Counted from the stretch's first letter, positions 34,392 to 43,834 are shown. The stretch: 64,000 nucleotides of DNA from Actinospineispora spinosispora DSM 44797 (GCF_000429025.1 NZ_AUBB01000024.1:124001-188000), one strand, 5' to 3'. The notes: a model not told the origin generated them from the sequence alone. Numbers and translations are program-made.

Positions 34392-35650
34392 TGCGCGCGC
34401 TCAACCTCAGCTCGGGCCTGGTCCGGCTGCTGATCGGAGTCGCGGTGCTCGTCGTCGCGGCCGTCGCGGTCGTGGGCTTCCTGTCGACCCAGAAGAAGCA
34501 CGGCGTCGCCTACTTCGCGTCGGTCAAGAGCATCTACCCGAAGGACCACGTGCGCATCAAGGGCGTGGACGTCGGACAGATCACCGCGATCACCCCGGCG
34601 CCGGGACAGGTACGGGTCGAGTTCAGCTACGACAGTAAGTACAACCTGCCGGCGGACGTCCGCGCCGCGATCGTGTCGCCGACCCTGGTCTCGACGCGGT
34701 TCATCCAGCTCACCCCCGCCTATAGGCACAGCGGGGCGGTGTTCCCCGACAACGGGGTCATCCCGCTGAGCAGGACGGCGTCGCCGCTGGAGTTCGACGA
34801 CCTGAAGAACGAGCTGTCCCGGCTCGCCACGTCGGTCGGCCCGAACGGCATGGACCGCGACGGTGCGCTGTCCCGGTTCCTCGACGTCGCCGCCCGCAAC
34901 GGCCATGGCGGCAACGGGCAGCGGTTCAACGACCTCATCCACCAGGCGGCGGGCGCACTCGAAGCGATCGACAACGGCGGCGGCGACCTGTTCGCCACGG
35001 TGGGCAACCTGCAGGTCTTCGTGAACTCCCTCGGACAGGTCGACGGCGAGATCCAGGAGTTCAACTCACGCCTCGGCTCGGTGTCCACGACGCTGGACGA
35101 CAACAAAGACGAGCTGGCCAGCGCGTTGGACGGGGTCAGCAGGGCCGCGAAGGACATCGACGGCTTCGTCAAGGACAACGGCGACACGCTGAACGAGTCG
35201 ATCGACCGGCTCGGGCAGTTCACCCGCACCGTGGCCCAGTCGCGCGACAACCTGGCGACGATCCTGCACGTCGGGCCGAACACGCTCACGAACCTGATGG
35301 ACATCTACTCCACCCGCGCGGAAGCCATCACCGGTTCGCTGGAGTTCGACAACCTCAACACCCCCGCCGACTTCGTGTGCTCGGCCTACGCCGAGGCGAC
35401 CGCGTCGAAACCGGAGGACGCGGTGAAGTGGTGCGGCAGCTACCTCGGGCCGCTGCTCAACGTGATGCGCATGGCGCAGCCACCCGGCGGCGTCTCGCCG
35501 GTCATCGTCAAGGACAACGGCACCACGGCGGTCAAGCCGGGTGACCGTGATCCGAAGCAGAACAACGCGCCCGCGACTCCCGAGTTCCCGCCACCGTCGA
35601 AGCCGCTACCCGGCCTCGGTGGCCTGACCACACCCTCCGGGGGCAACTGA
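34391..35650 (+). CDS. mceD: MceD-family lipid-import protein
   Basis: A 419-residue subunit. The anchor is LLIGVAVLVVAAVAVVGFL; the MCE domain contains YPKDHVRIKGVDVGQI; helices follow, and the C-terminus carries two cysteines (FVCSAYAEA and KWCGSYLG) that are common in MceD. The tail is Pro/Lys-rich. It shares one base with mceC. Confidence 0.92.
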   Translation: MRALNLSSGLVRLLIGVAVLVVAAVAVVGFLSTQKKHGVAYFASVKSIYPKDHVRIKGVDVGQITAITPAPGQVRVEFSYDSKYNLPADVRAAIVSPTLVSTRFIQLTPAYRHSGAVFPDNGVIPLSRTASPLEFDDLKNELSRLATSVGPNGMDRDGALSRFLDVAARNGHGGNGQRFNDLIHQAAGALEAIDNGGGDLFATVGNLQVFVNSLGQVDGEIQEFNSRLGSVSTTLDDNKDELASALDGVSRAAKDIDGFVKDNGDTLNESIDRLGQFTRTVAQSRDNLATILHVGPNTLTNLMDIYSTRAEAITGSLEFDNLNTPADFVCSAYAEATASKPEDAVKWCGSYLGPLLNVMRMAQPPGGVSPVIVKDNGTTAVKPGDRDPKQNNAPATPEFPPPSKPLPGLGGLTTPSGGN

Positions 35651-36939
35651 TGATCAGCGCGATGACCAGGCGAGTTCTCGCTCCCCTGCTGGTTCTGCTG
35701 GTTCTGCTGCTCACCGGTTGCGACCGGTACGCGCTCAACTCGCTGGCGCTGCCCGGGACCCAGGGCCGGGGCGACGGTGCCTACGAGGTGAAGCTCCAGA
35801 TGCCGAACGTGGGCAACCTGGTGCCGAACAACCCGGTGCGGCTACACGACATCGAGGTCGGCAACATCCGTCACATCGACCTCGACGGGTGGCACGCGGT
35901 TGTCACGGTCAGCCTCAACCGCGACGTCTCGCTGCCGCGTGACGTCGTGGCGCGGGTCGGACAGGCGAGCCTGCTGGGTGCGAAGTACATCGAGCTGGAC
36001 GAGCCGACCGGCCCGGCCAAAGGCGCGCCGATCCCGGCCGGTTACACCGTGCCGCTGGCACAGACCGGCCGCTACCCGGAGACCGAGGACACCCTCGCCG
36101 CGGTCGCCGCGATGCTCAACGGCGGCGGATTGCAGCAGGTCAGGACCATCTCGACCGAGCTGAACCGGGCGATGTCCGGCCGCACGCCGCAGTATCGGTC
36201 GCTGCTGACCCAGCTCAACACGTTCGCCGCCGGACTGGACGCACAGAAGGCCGACATCGTCCGCGCGATCGACGGACTCGACCGGATGAGCGCGGGGCTC
36301 GCCGCTCAGGACAAGACACTGAACGACGCGCTGGTCGCGTTCCCGCCGGCGCTGGACACACTCCAGAAGGAACGGAAGAACCTGGTCGACACACTCGTCG
36401 CGCTCGGCCAGTTCGGCGACCAGGCCGACCGGGTGTTCAGGGAGAGCGACGACAACCTCGCCGCGAACCTGGACGATCTGCGCCCGGCGTTGAAGGGCCT
36501 CGCCGATGCGGGCGACAGCCTCACCCAGTCGCTGTACCTGCTCGGTTCGCTGGTCTTCCCGATCAAGTCGTTCCCGTACTTCTTCCGGGGCGACTACATC
36601 AACTTCTGGCTCAACCTGGACCTGACCCTGCCCACGCTCGACCGGAACTTCCTGACCGGCACCCCTGCCGCCGGTTCGCTGGGCAGGGCGCAACAGGAGC
36701 TCGCCCGCGCGATCGGCGGCGGCCCCACCGGACCGGGCAGCCCGCTGCTCTCCCCGCTGCGCCCACCCGGCCCGGCCGACGGCCAGCAGAAGGACGGCAG
36801 CGCGATGGCCGACAACGGCTACACCTCGCCGAAGGAGACGAAGAAGGCGCCGCCTCCGCCCAGCAAGGACAGCGGGCCGCTGCCGCTGCCCAAGGAAGGT
36901 CTGGGCAACGGGCTGCTCCCGGGCGGAGGTAACAACTGA
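35650..36939 (+). CDS. mceE: MceE-family lipoprotein (LprK-like)
   Basis: A 429-residue Mce subunit that is a lipoprotein: the signal peptide MTRRVLAPLLVLLVLLLTGC ends in a lipobox with the lipid-modified Cys. This is the hallmark of MceE in actinobacterial loci. The MCE domain is in GNLVPNNPVRLHDIEVGNI. A Pro-rich tail follows helices. It overlaps mceD by one base, and the position fifth in the hexamer set is conserved. Confidence 0.93.
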   Translation: MISAMTRRVLAPLLVLLVLLLTGCDRYALNSLALPGTQGRGDGAYEVKLQMPNVGNLVPNNPVRLHDIEVGNIRHIDLDGWHAVVTVSLNRDVSLPRDVVARVGQASLLGAKYIELDEPTGPAKGAPIPAGYTVPLAQTGRYPETEDTLAAVAAMLNGGGLQQVRTISTELNRAMSGRTPQYRSLLTQLNTFAAGLDAQKADIVRAIDGLDRMSAGLAAQDKTLNDALVAFPPALDTLQKERKNLVDTLVALGQFGDQADRVFRESDDNLAANLDDLRPALKGLADAGDSLTQSLYLLGSLVFPIKSFPYFFRGDYINFWLNLDLTLPTLDRNFLTGTPAAGSLGRAQQELARAIGGGPTGPGSPLLSPLRPPGPADGQQKDGSAMADNGYTSPKETKKAPPPPSKDSGPLPLPKEGLGNGLLPGGGNN

Positions 36940-38342
36940 TGATCGCGCGTACCGTCAAGCTCCAGCTGATCATCTTCTCGATCCTGACGCTCATCGCGGC
37001 GCTGCTGATCGTGTTCGTCTACGCCCGCGTCCCGATGCTGCTGGGCTACCAGCAGATGTCGGTGTCGGTGGACCTGCCCAAGACCGGCGGGCTCTACCCG
37101 AACGCCAACGTGACCTACCGCGGCTACACCATCGGCAAGGTCAAGAACATCGACCTGATCCCCGACGGGGTCCGGGCACGCATGTCCATCGACTCCAGGC
37201 ACGCGCCGCCTGCCAACAGCCGCGCGGAGGTGCACAGCGTCTCGGCGATCGGCGAGCAGTACCTGGACTTCGTGCCCGGCGACGGTCCCGACCAGCCGAT
37301 GCGTGACGGCGCGATGATCCCGATGTCACGCGGCAGCGTCCCGGTCCCGGTCGCCGACGTCCTGCAGAACAGCCAGAACCTGCTCACCTCACTCAAACAG
37401 AAGGACCTGACGACGGTCCTCGACGAAGGGTCGAACGCCTTCCACGACCTGGGACCGGACCTGGGCAGGGTCATCGACCACACCGACTCGCTCGTCGCGC
37501 TCGCGGACAAGAACTACGACGCGACGCACCAGCTGATCGACCAGGCACCCAGGTTCCTGGACAGCCAGACCGCCAGCAGCCCAGCCATCCGCTCGTGGAC
37601 GAAGGACCTGGCGTCGTTCTCCGACCAGCTGCGCGACAGCGACGAGTCGTTCCGCGACGTGCTGCGCAACGTGCCGTCCGCGGCCCGGAACGTCGGGGAC
37701 TTCGTCGACGACCTGAACTCCAGCGCACCGACCCTGCTCAGCTCGGGCAACGTGCTGGCCAAGCTGGCGAAGGCCTACCACGCACCCATCGAACAGGTAC
37801 TCGTCCTGTACCCGATGTGGGTCGCCGCCGACGAGATGGTCGTTCCGCCCGACCAACCGGGCGTCCTGCGGTTCAACCTGCAGACCTCGACCAACCGCCC
37901 CGGCTGTCACATCGGCTGGGTGCCACCCGGCCAGCCGGGCGGCATCCGCGAGGCGAACCAGCTCACCGACGAACCACTGCCGTCCGACACCTACTGCAAG
38001 CTCCCACAGGGCGACCCGACACTCGCCCGCAGCGCGCGCTACCTGCAGTGCTTCGAACCGGGATCGCCTCCCGGCAGACGCGCCGCGACGATCTACCAGT
38101 GCCGAGGCAAGGGATACACCACCGACCAGCCGCGCAGGGTCAACGTGCCCGGCGGCAGCACCGCGCCGATCGGCGGCGCCCCGTTGTCCCCGCCAACGGG
38201 TGCGAAGGCCAAGGGCAAGGAGGACCTGTCCATGATGGCGGTCGACGACCCGATGGCGGCCTTCGGCGGCACCGGTGAACCCGCGCCGAAACCCCAGGAC
38301 ATGACGTGGCAGAGCCTCATGACGAACGGAATCCCGAAATGA
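36939..38342 (+). CDS. mceF: MceF-family lipid-import protein
   Basis: A 467-residue subunit with an N-terminal anchor (IIFSILTLIAALLIVFVYA), the MCE domain in GGLYPNANVTYRGYTIGKV, helices, and a long C-terminal domain with several cysteines (RPGCHIG, YCKLPQG, YLQCFEPG, YQCRGKGY) characteristic of MceF. The last segment ends in a low-complexity tail. It overlaps the next gene by four bases. Confidence 0.92.
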   Translation: MIARTVKLQLIIFSILTLIAALLIVFVYARVPMLLGYQQMSVSVDLPKTGGLYPNANVTYRGYTIGKVKNIDLIPDGVRARMSIDSRHAPPANSRAEVHSVSAIGEQYLDFVPGDGPDQPMRDGAMIPMSRGSVPVPVADVLQNSQNLLTSLKQKDLTTVLDEGSNAFHDLGPDLGRVIDHTDSLVALADKNYDATHQLIDQAPRFLDSQTASSPAIRSWTKDLASFSDQLRDSDESFRDVLRNVPSAARNVGDFVDDLNSSAPTLLSSGNVLAKLAKAYHAPIEQVLVLYPMWVAADEMVVPPDQPGVLRFNLQTSTNRPGCHIGWVPPGQPGGIREANQLTDEPLPSDTYCKLPQGDPTLARSARYLQCFEPGSPPGRRAATIYQCRGKGYTTDQPRRVNVPGGSTAPIGGAPLSPPTGAKAKGKEDLSMMAVDDPMAAFGGTGEPAPKPQDMTWQSLMTNGIPK

Positions 38343-38872
38343 CGGCGACCCTCGAAGCGGCCGCCAGGGACACTCCTGTGGCCACACCTGGTCGGGGGTG
38401 GACGCTGCTCGTCCTCGCTCTGAGCGTGTTGACGCTGGTCGCCTTCGCCGCGGCGGTGGTGACCGGCCTGCGCTGGAACAGCGGGCGGGCGGCCGACTCC
38501 GGAAGGGCCGAGGCGCTGGCCGCCGCGCAGCAGGCCGCGACCGACCTCACCACCGTCGACTTCCACACCGCGCAACCCGACGTCGACCGCGTGCTGGGCA
38601 ACTCGACGGGAGAGTTCGCCGACGTGTTCCGGACGAACGCCGACTCCTTCATCGGGGTACTCAAGGCGGGTGAGGTCGTCTCCAAGGGCACGGTCGTCGG
38701 CGCCGCGGTGAAGGACTTCGCCGGCGACACCGCCGACGTGCTCGTCGCGCTGCGCGCCACCGTCACGAACAAGGACAACCCGACGGGACAGGACCGGTCG
38801 TACCGGATGATCGAGAAACTGAAGTACCAGGACGGCGACTGGCTGGTGTCCCGAGTGGACTTCATCCCGTGA
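38339..38872 (+). CDS. Mce-associated membrane protein (Mas)
   Basis: A 177-residue protein with a single N-terminal membrane segment (LVLALSVLTLVAFAAAVVTG) and an NTF2-like outer domain ending in DGDWLVSRVDFIP. The start at MTATLEA overlaps mceF (ATGA). Such proteins are encoded after mceF in most actinobacterial mce operons and stabilise the transporter complex. Orientation is single-pass with the large domain outside. Confidence 0.88.
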   Translation: MTATLEAAARDTPVATPGRGWTLLVLALSVLTLVAFAAAVVTGLRWNSGRAADSGRAEALAAAQQAATDLTTVDFHTAQPDVDRVLGNSTGEFADVFRTNADSFIGVLKAGEVVSKGTVVGAAVKDFAGDTADVLVALRATVTNKDNPTGQDRSYRMIEKLKYQDGDWLVSRVDFIP

Positions 38873-39408
38873 GCGCCCTGGTGAAGGTCCGTGACCTGGT
38901 GTCCCGGATCCGGGCGAGCGCGGTGGGGCACCCGAGGAGAACCCTGGCCGCACTGAGCGCCGCGACGGCGGTGTTCGTCTGTGCCGCCATCGGGTTCAGC
39001 CTGCTCACCGCCCATCGGAGCCAGGTGGAGCTCGCGCGTGGGCAGGCGCTGACCGCCGCTCAGCGGTCGGTCACCGAGCTGCTGTCCTACGACTACCGCT
39101 CGCTGCCCCGCGACCTGGCCGAGCGGCAGAGCCTCGTCGCCGGCAGGTTCTCCGGCGACTACACCGGTCTGCTGACCACGGTCATCGCACCGGCCGCGAC
39201 CCGCACCCAGCTGCTCACCAGGGCGAGTGTCGGAACCGCCGGCATCGCGGACAACCAGGGAACCGACGAGGTCACGGTTGTCATGTTCGTCAACCAGACC
39301 ACGCGCTCGGCCGCCACCCCGGACCCTCAGCTGGTGAACACGAGACTGAGAGTGACCATGGTCCACCAGGACGGCCGCTGGCTGGTCTCGGACCTGCAAC
39401 CCGTCTGA
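38869..39408 (+). CDS. Mce-associated membrane protein (Mas), second copy
   Basis: A 179-residue paralogue with a membrane segment at about residues 27-46 (LAALSAATAVFVCAAIGFSL) and a C-terminal domain ending HQDGRWLVSDLQPV. The GTG start overlaps the previous stop. It is the last gene of the mce operon and abuts a convergent acyltransferase gene with no spacer, so no obvious terminator is visible. Confidence 0.87.
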   Translation: MSALVKVRDLVSRIRASAVGHPRRTLAALSAATAVFVCAAIGFSLLTAHRSQVELARGQALTAAQRSVTELLSYDYRSLPRDLAERQSLVAGRFSGDYTGLLTTVIAPAATRTQLLTRASVGTAGIADNQGTDEVTVVMFVNQTTRSAATPDPQLVNTRLRVTMVHQDGRWLVSDLQPV

Positions 39409-40863
39409 TCAGGCCCGCACCGTGGGTGTCGCGGCGCCCGGATGGAGGGCGAGCACCTCGGCGAATCCGTCCCGCACACAGCTGACGAACGTGTCGGGCT
39501 CGGTGAACGCCGCCGCGTCCATGTTGATCCCCACGCAAGCCGTCCGGCCGTGCGTGATCAGAGTGATCATGGACGCGCAGCCCGGCAGCGGGCCGAAGCC
39601 GTACATGCGCTCGATCTTCGCCCCGGCCAGGTAGAGCTCCTCACCGAGCCCAGGCACGTTGCTGGCCTGCAGGTCGTTCCCCTTGGTCATCGGACCGGCG
39701 AGCTGCGCGATCACCGAGCCGGGCAGCCGGGCCAGAAGCGGTGACGCAAGCCCGATGACGTCCACGGCGGGCTCGGTGCGGGCAGCGCCGACGAGCTGCC
39801 TGATCCGCTGGATCCGGTCGGTGGGATCGGCCATCGCAACCGGGCCGGCGAACCGCGCGGACGCGATGTGGTTGCCGCCCTGCGCGTCGTCACTCGTGCG
39901 GATCGACACCGGGATGGCCGTGGGTATCGCGTCGACGACCGGTACCCCCATGGCCTCGTGATACAGGCGGAAACCGCCGAGCAGACCCGCCATGAAGGCG
40001 TCGTTCAGCGAGCCCCCAGCAGCCTTACCCGCTGCCTTGAGGTCGGCGAACGACATCTCCAGCACGGCGAACCGCCAGTTGAGACTCCGTTCGGCCAACA
40101 GCGGGGAACCCACACAGTCAGGCGGTGACAGCACACGCTTCAACGAAGCGCCGTACTCGACCGCATCCCGCACCGAACGCGTCGGCGACGCGGCCGCGCG
40201 GAACAGCCGTGACCCCAGCGCCCAGGTGGCCCTGGGCAGCTCCTGCGCGTCGGCCCGGACCTGGTGCAGCAAGGCGTCCACCGGCGTGATCGGCTCGGCG
40301 GCGGCGTAGGCGGGCTGGGGCTTGGTGCCGGGTTCACGGGTGCGGGAGTGCAGCTGGCCGAGCAGCTGCATGAACCCGTGCCCGTCGGTGGTCGAGTGGT
40401 GCAGCTTGAGCATGTACCCGGCCCGACCGTCCGGCAGACCCTCGAACAGCACGACCTGCCACGGCGAACGGGAGCGGTCGAGCGGCGTCATACCGATCTG
40501 TGCCGCGGCGTCGAGCAGCTGTGTCCAGCCGCTGCCTTCGGGCAGCCGGATCCGGCGCACGTGATAGCGGACATCGAACTCCGGATCGGTGGTCCAGCGG
40601 GGCGCGCCGACCCCGAGCGGCCCTTCGACGACACGTTGCCGGAAACGGGGCGCCATCCGTGTCGCCCACTCGTGGGCGGCGACGAAGCGGTCCCAGTCCG
40701 GCGTGGTGTCCAGCTCCTCGATGGCCATCGCCGACGCACGCTGCATCGGGTCGGCCTCGATCCGCCACATGACCGCTTCGAACGCGTTCATGTCGTCGGT
40801 GGACGCCCAGGCCAGCGGAGCGTCACCCTGGGAGCCATCGGCCTTCTCAACGGACGGGGACAT
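39409..40863 (-). CDS. Wax ester synthase/diacylglycerol acyltransferase (WS/DGAT)
   Basis: A 484-residue bifunctional acyltransferase that makes storage lipid from acyl-CoA and an alcohol or diacylglycerol. The catalytic HHxxxDG motif is KLHHSTTDGHGF. The family's C-terminal region is visible in SNVPG and the following YGFGPLPGCASMITLITHG. It is convergent with the mce operon and divergent from the esterase at 40962 across a palindromic operator. Next to a lipid importer, it could store imported acyl groups. Confidence 0.9.
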   Translation of the reverse strand: MSPSVEKADGSQGDAPLAWASTDDMNAFEAVMWRIEADPMQRASAMAIEELDTTPDWDRFVAAHEWATRMAPRFRQRVVEGPLGVGAPRWTTDPEFDVRYHVRRIRLPEGSGWTQLLDAAAQIGMTPLDRSRSPWQVVLFEGLPDGRAGYMLKLHHSTTDGHGFMQLLGQLHSRTREPGTKPQPAYAAAEPITPVDALLHQVRADAQELPRATWALGSRLFRAAASPTRSVRDAVEYGASLKRVLSPPDCVGSPLLAERSLNWRFAVLEMSFADLKAAGKAAGGSLNDAFMAGLLGGFRLYHEAMGVPVVDAIPTAIPVSIRTSDDAQGGNHIASARFAGPVAMADPTDRIQRIRQLVGAARTEPAVDVIGLASPLLARLPGSVIAQLAGPMTKGNDLQASNVPGLGEELYLAGAKIERMYGFGPLPGCASMITLITHGRTACVGINMDAAAFTEPDTFVSCVRDGFAEVLALHPGAATPTVRA

Positions 40864-40906
40864 CAGGAAGCCGCCAATCGATCTCGGACACCACTCGTGA
40901 TTAGAG

Positions 40907-40921
40907 TGACGTTAGACGTCA
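40907..40921. promoter_or_regulatory. Palindrome TGACGT-TAG-ACGTCA between WS/DGAT and esterase
   Basis: A perfect 6-bp inverted repeat with a 3-bp centre lies in the 98-bp divergent promoter, placed to control both genes. Confidence 0.5.
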
Positions 40922-40961
40922 AGTGTCAGATTGTCGCATATTTCGTGCCTGGAGGTCCGTC

Positions 40962-41966
40962 ATGTCGAAACCCGCAACCCTGCTGGTCGAGCGGCAGCGG
41001 TCGGTGAGCCTGCGGTCACGTGCGCTCACCGCTCTCGTTCAGCAGGGTGCGAAGCGTTACCTCGCGGACCTCGGCAACCAGACCTTCGGCCCGGTCCTCC
41101 TGGAGCGAACCGCGAAGATCGACACTCTCGCCGCGAAGATGCGCCCGCCGCGTGGTACCCGAACCGAGCGGGTCGCACTCGGGGACTTCGGCGGCGAATG
41201 GGTCCATGGACCAGGTGTAGCGACCGGGCGCAGTCGGGTGATCCTCTATTTGCACGGTGGTGGGTGGTTCTTCGGCGGCATCAACACCCACCGTTCACTG
41301 GTCGCGCGCATCTCGGCGGCCGCGAGAATGCCGGCGCTGTCCCTCGCCTACCGGATGGTGCCGGTCGTCCCGTTCGAAGCCGAGGTCGAGGACTGTGTGG
41401 CGGCGTACCGCTGGTTGATCGACAACGGGGTCGCCGCCGCCGACATCGTGATCATGGGTGATTCCGCCGGAGGCCACCTGACCTTTGCGACCGCGCTGAG
41501 GGCCCGCGAGGAAGGACTGGCAGCCCCAGGGTGTCTCGTCAGTATCTCCGGGTGCCTGGACCTGGACCTAGCCAGCAAGCATTCCCACGCCAACGCCGCG
41601 GCGGATCCGACGGGCTCGATGGCGGCTCTGCAGTTCCTGGTGGAGTCGATCGCCGGTCACCTCGATCTGTCCGATCCGGCCGTGTCGCCGATCCACGCGG
41701 ACCTGTCAGGACTACCGCCGACGCTGCTGACCGTGAGCTCGTCCGAGGTGCTGTTCGAAGACTCCGAGATCATGGCCAAGCGGCTGGCCGAGGCCGGTGT
41801 GCCGTGCACACTTCAGATCTGGGGTCGCCAGCTCCATGTCTTCCAGGCAGCGGCTGCATTGATCCCGGAGGCCAAAGCCTCGATCGGCGACATCGGCCGT
41901 TTTGTGCGGACCGCGTTCGACGGTGTGTCGAGGGACTCGGCCTGGCGCTCGCCCGGATCGACGTGA
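40962..41966 (+). CDS. Alpha/beta hydrolase, hormone-sensitive lipase family
   Basis: A 334-residue esterase. It has the oxyanion motif YLHGGGWFFGG, the nucleophile motif GDSAGGH, an acidic residue near SSSEVLFEDSEI and the catalytic His in GRQLHVFQ. The ATG at 40962 follows GGAGG. It is divergent from the WS/DGAT gene, suggesting opposed release and storage of acyl groups. The last residues (after FVRTAFDGVS) read into DNA that in another frame encodes a foreign remnant, so its C-terminus may be altered. Confidence 0.88.
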   Translation: MSKPATLLVERQRSVSLRSRALTALVQQGAKRYLADLGNQTFGPVLLERTAKIDTLAAKMRPPRGTRTERVALGDFGGEWVHGPGVATGRSRVILYLHGGGWFFGGINTHRSLVARISAAARMPALSLAYRMVPVVPFEAEVEDCVAAYRWLIDNGVAAADIVIMGDSAGGHLTFATALRAREEGLAAPGCLVSISGCLDLDLASKHSHANAAADPTGSMAALQFLVESIAGHLDLSDPAVSPIHADLSGLPPTLLTVSSSEVLFEDSEIMAKRLAEAGVPCTLQIWGRQLHVFQAAAALIPEAKASIGDIGRFVRTAFDGVSRDSAWRSPGST

Positions 41967-42110
41967 TCGGCGGACAACTGATCGAAATCAACGTCACGAG
42001 CCCGACCCGGGATACGCGAGACAGAGGCATTGTCCGGCGAGGTGTTGGCGAAACAGATCGTCGACCGGGCTGCGGGGTTGAAGCAGCAGGCGTGTTGGAA
42101 GAGCGGGTGA
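41930..42110 (+). pseudogene. Glutathione synthetase-like (ATP-grasp) C-terminal fragment, frameshifted
   Basis: In one frame 41930-42007 reads GLGLALARIDVIGGQLIEIN then VTSPT, very like the conserved end of GshB-type ATP-grasp enzymes, where an IDVIGxxLTEINVTSPT motif is followed by GIRE. The next residues GIRETEALSGEV appear after a shift at 42008 and run to a stop at 42108. The N-terminal 250 or so residues are absent. The fragment overlaps the end of the esterase gene. It is an orphan remnant and could mark an old deletion or recombination point. Confidence 0.6.
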
Positions 42111-42247
42111 CGCCAGACCTCAGCGCGGAGCACGGACACGCAAGACATCGATGCTGGGTGTCAGGGGATAGCGCGAGGTGACCTCGCCGCGGGAGTTGCC
42201 GCGGGCCAGGGTAGCGCGGGACCTGACCTGAGGGTGGATAGTCTTTT

Positions 42248-42811
42248 GTGGTGTCCGGCGGCGAGGCTGAGTGGCGGCGGTTCGGCGAGCGGGACGTGTA
42301 CCGGTCCTGGGCCGCGGCGGCTGCCGGCTACGTGTCCGTGGGGCCATCGGTGTATCTGGACCGATTTGTCGATGAGTTTGGCTTAACCGAGGAAGAGGTA
42401 CGAGGGCGGGTTATCGCCAAGCTGAACGTTCCGTTCTGGAGTGATGGGGCACGCAGCAACGAAGAGTGGTTCGTTCATGAATCGTTGCTCCGTTCATGCG
42501 GAGAATTCCCGTGCGCGGGCGACGCGAAAGCTCTGGAATTCTGTCGGGAGATAGTCGAAGAGATGGTGACCACTCTGGGCGTGCCCCGGGATGAGGCAGT
42601 AGCCAGAGTGAACCGCCAATGGTCAGTACCAGGGGAAAGCGGAGACGTGCCGAGGGTGTGGATCGTCGGGCTCAGCATCGCCTACCACGAAGACCCGCAC
42701 ACTTGGGCGGGCAACATCTACTACGGCCACGGTTCGCGATGGTGGGACCCGTCATCAACACCGAGCCCACTTCCTCCCCCTGTTCACGGTCGGCCAGACA
42801 CAGCCGGCTAG
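42248..42811 (+). CDS. Hypothetical protein
   Basis: A 187-residue protein starting with GTG (two adjacent candidates at 42248 and 42251). I do not recognise the family. It is rich in charged residues in the middle (FVDEFGLTEEEVRGRVIAKL), lacks membrane segments, has two cysteines and ends with an aromatic segment (NIYYGHGSRWWDPSSTP) and a Pro-rich tail. Codon use is typical of the genome. It stands alone between two gene remnants, outside the integrated element. Confidence 0.6.
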   Translation: MVSGGEAEWRRFGERDVYRSWAAAAAGYVSVGPSVYLDRFVDEFGLTEEEVRGRVIAKLNVPFWSDGARSNEEWFVHESLLRSCGEFPCAGDAKALEFCREIVEEMVTTLGVPRDEAVARVNRQWSVPGESGDVPRVWIVGLSIAYHEDPHTWAGNIYYGHGSRWWDPSSTPSPLPPPVHGRPDTAG

Positions 42812-43060
42812 TGGCCACGGCGGACCCAGGCTGGGCGGTCGACCTTAACCACGTCGAGGTTGACGTGTGGGTGTTTCCGCGGGTGCGGCGCTCGAACTCG
42901 GACCTGCCGTGTCCGGCCGGGATCGCGTGCACTTCTGGCCCGCGTCTCCTGGGGGTATTGCAAGTGGCTACCCTTCGCACCTTCGGCTTGCTGACGCCTG
43001 GACCCCGCGTTGCGACGGATCAAGTTTCTTCTTGACGAGCGGGTGACGCGGGGGTCTGGC

Positions 43061-43446
43061 GTGGGCAATGATTCGGCGTTCGTCCTGCTGTGGATGGACT
43101 TCATCGGGGAACCTGGCCCGGAGACGGAGCCGGATGCACTTGTTGTGCGGGTGCCAGGTGGGGTCGGTCCCGGCTGGCCTCGGGAGCTCTGGTCGGAGCT
43201 GGAGGGAGCGCTGGAGCAGGCGGCCGGACGCTTGGTGGTCGCGGACCTCACGTGGGTCGTCGGACTGACCGGACGGGCCGTCCGGGTCCTGGTCCTCGTT
43301 GCCGAGGCGGCTGCGCGTCGGCACGTCGCTTTCTGCGCGATAGCGCCGCTTCACAGTCCTTGAACCACTATCTGAACCGCTGCGATCCGACGCACGCACT
43401 CAGCGTGTACAGCTCGACCATCGGTGCCCTGGCCGTACGGTCTTGA
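43061..43446 (+). pseudogene. STAS-domain (anti-sigma antagonist-like) gene with a frameshift
   Basis: One frame (from GTG 43061) reads a STAS-like core: RLVVADLTWVVGLTGRAVRV, then LVLVAEAAARRHVAFCAIAP, and stops at 43363. From about 43355 another frame continues as SLNHYLNRCDPTHALSVYSS then TIGALAVRS to 43446, which fits the usual STAS ending of a helix, a strand and a final helix. The two parts together make a roughly normal 125-residue protein. A genuine frameshift or a sequencing error would both explain it. Confidence 0.4.
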
Positions 43447-43790
43447 CTCCTGGCTCCCGGATCGCCTGTGGTATTCGATCTTGTCCGCTCCCTATGAGGG
43501 CGGCGGTCCGGGCTGCGAGCCACACCGACGTTGGTTTGCGATCCGGGCCACCACCTCCGACGGCTGGTAGGCACAGCGTTTCGTTTGAGGCGCAGACCCA
43601 GTGTCTCGGCAATCGTCGCCAGAGGCGGAGACCATTCGTCCTGGACCAGCTGGTTGGGTCGACCTGGACCCGTATTTGGCCCAACTACCCGGTTCCCGGC
43701 GGTATCCAGCCGTACAACGCACCAGCAGACTCCTCCCCAGTTCTTGCTGGTGAGGGGCCTGTCCTGGCTGGTAGATGCTGGTTCTTGATG
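43447..43790. other. Intergenic stretch before the element, no gene supported
   Basis: Open frames exist on both strands, but none has a ribosome site, recognisable motif or convincing codon use. One minus-strand frame contains a short helix-turn-helix-like run (LATIAETLGLRL) without a complete gene around it, perhaps another remnant. Confidence 0.4.
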
Positions 43791-43834
43791 GGTGCCCTCG
43801 GCAGGATTCGAACCTGCGACACACGGTTTAGGAA
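43791..43834. repeat. Left attachment site (44-bp direct repeat of the tRNA 3' end)
   Basis: It is identical to 58921-58964. The base before it is G, so this copy lacks the encoded CCA end and is only a tRNA fragment. Identity breaks off sharply on both sides, as expected for a recombination core. Confidence 0.92.

Noticed and set aside
1-41966. Labelling the cluster as cholesterol degradation
   Set aside because: Mce import, DUF35-Ltp2, Rieske and P450 genes fit, but ring-opening hallmarks such as KstD, HsaA-D or clear KshA/KshB were not found. Substrate left open.
41967-43446. Insertion sequence near the left end of the element
   Set aside because: No transposase motif and no terminal inverted repeats; remnants resemble other gene families.
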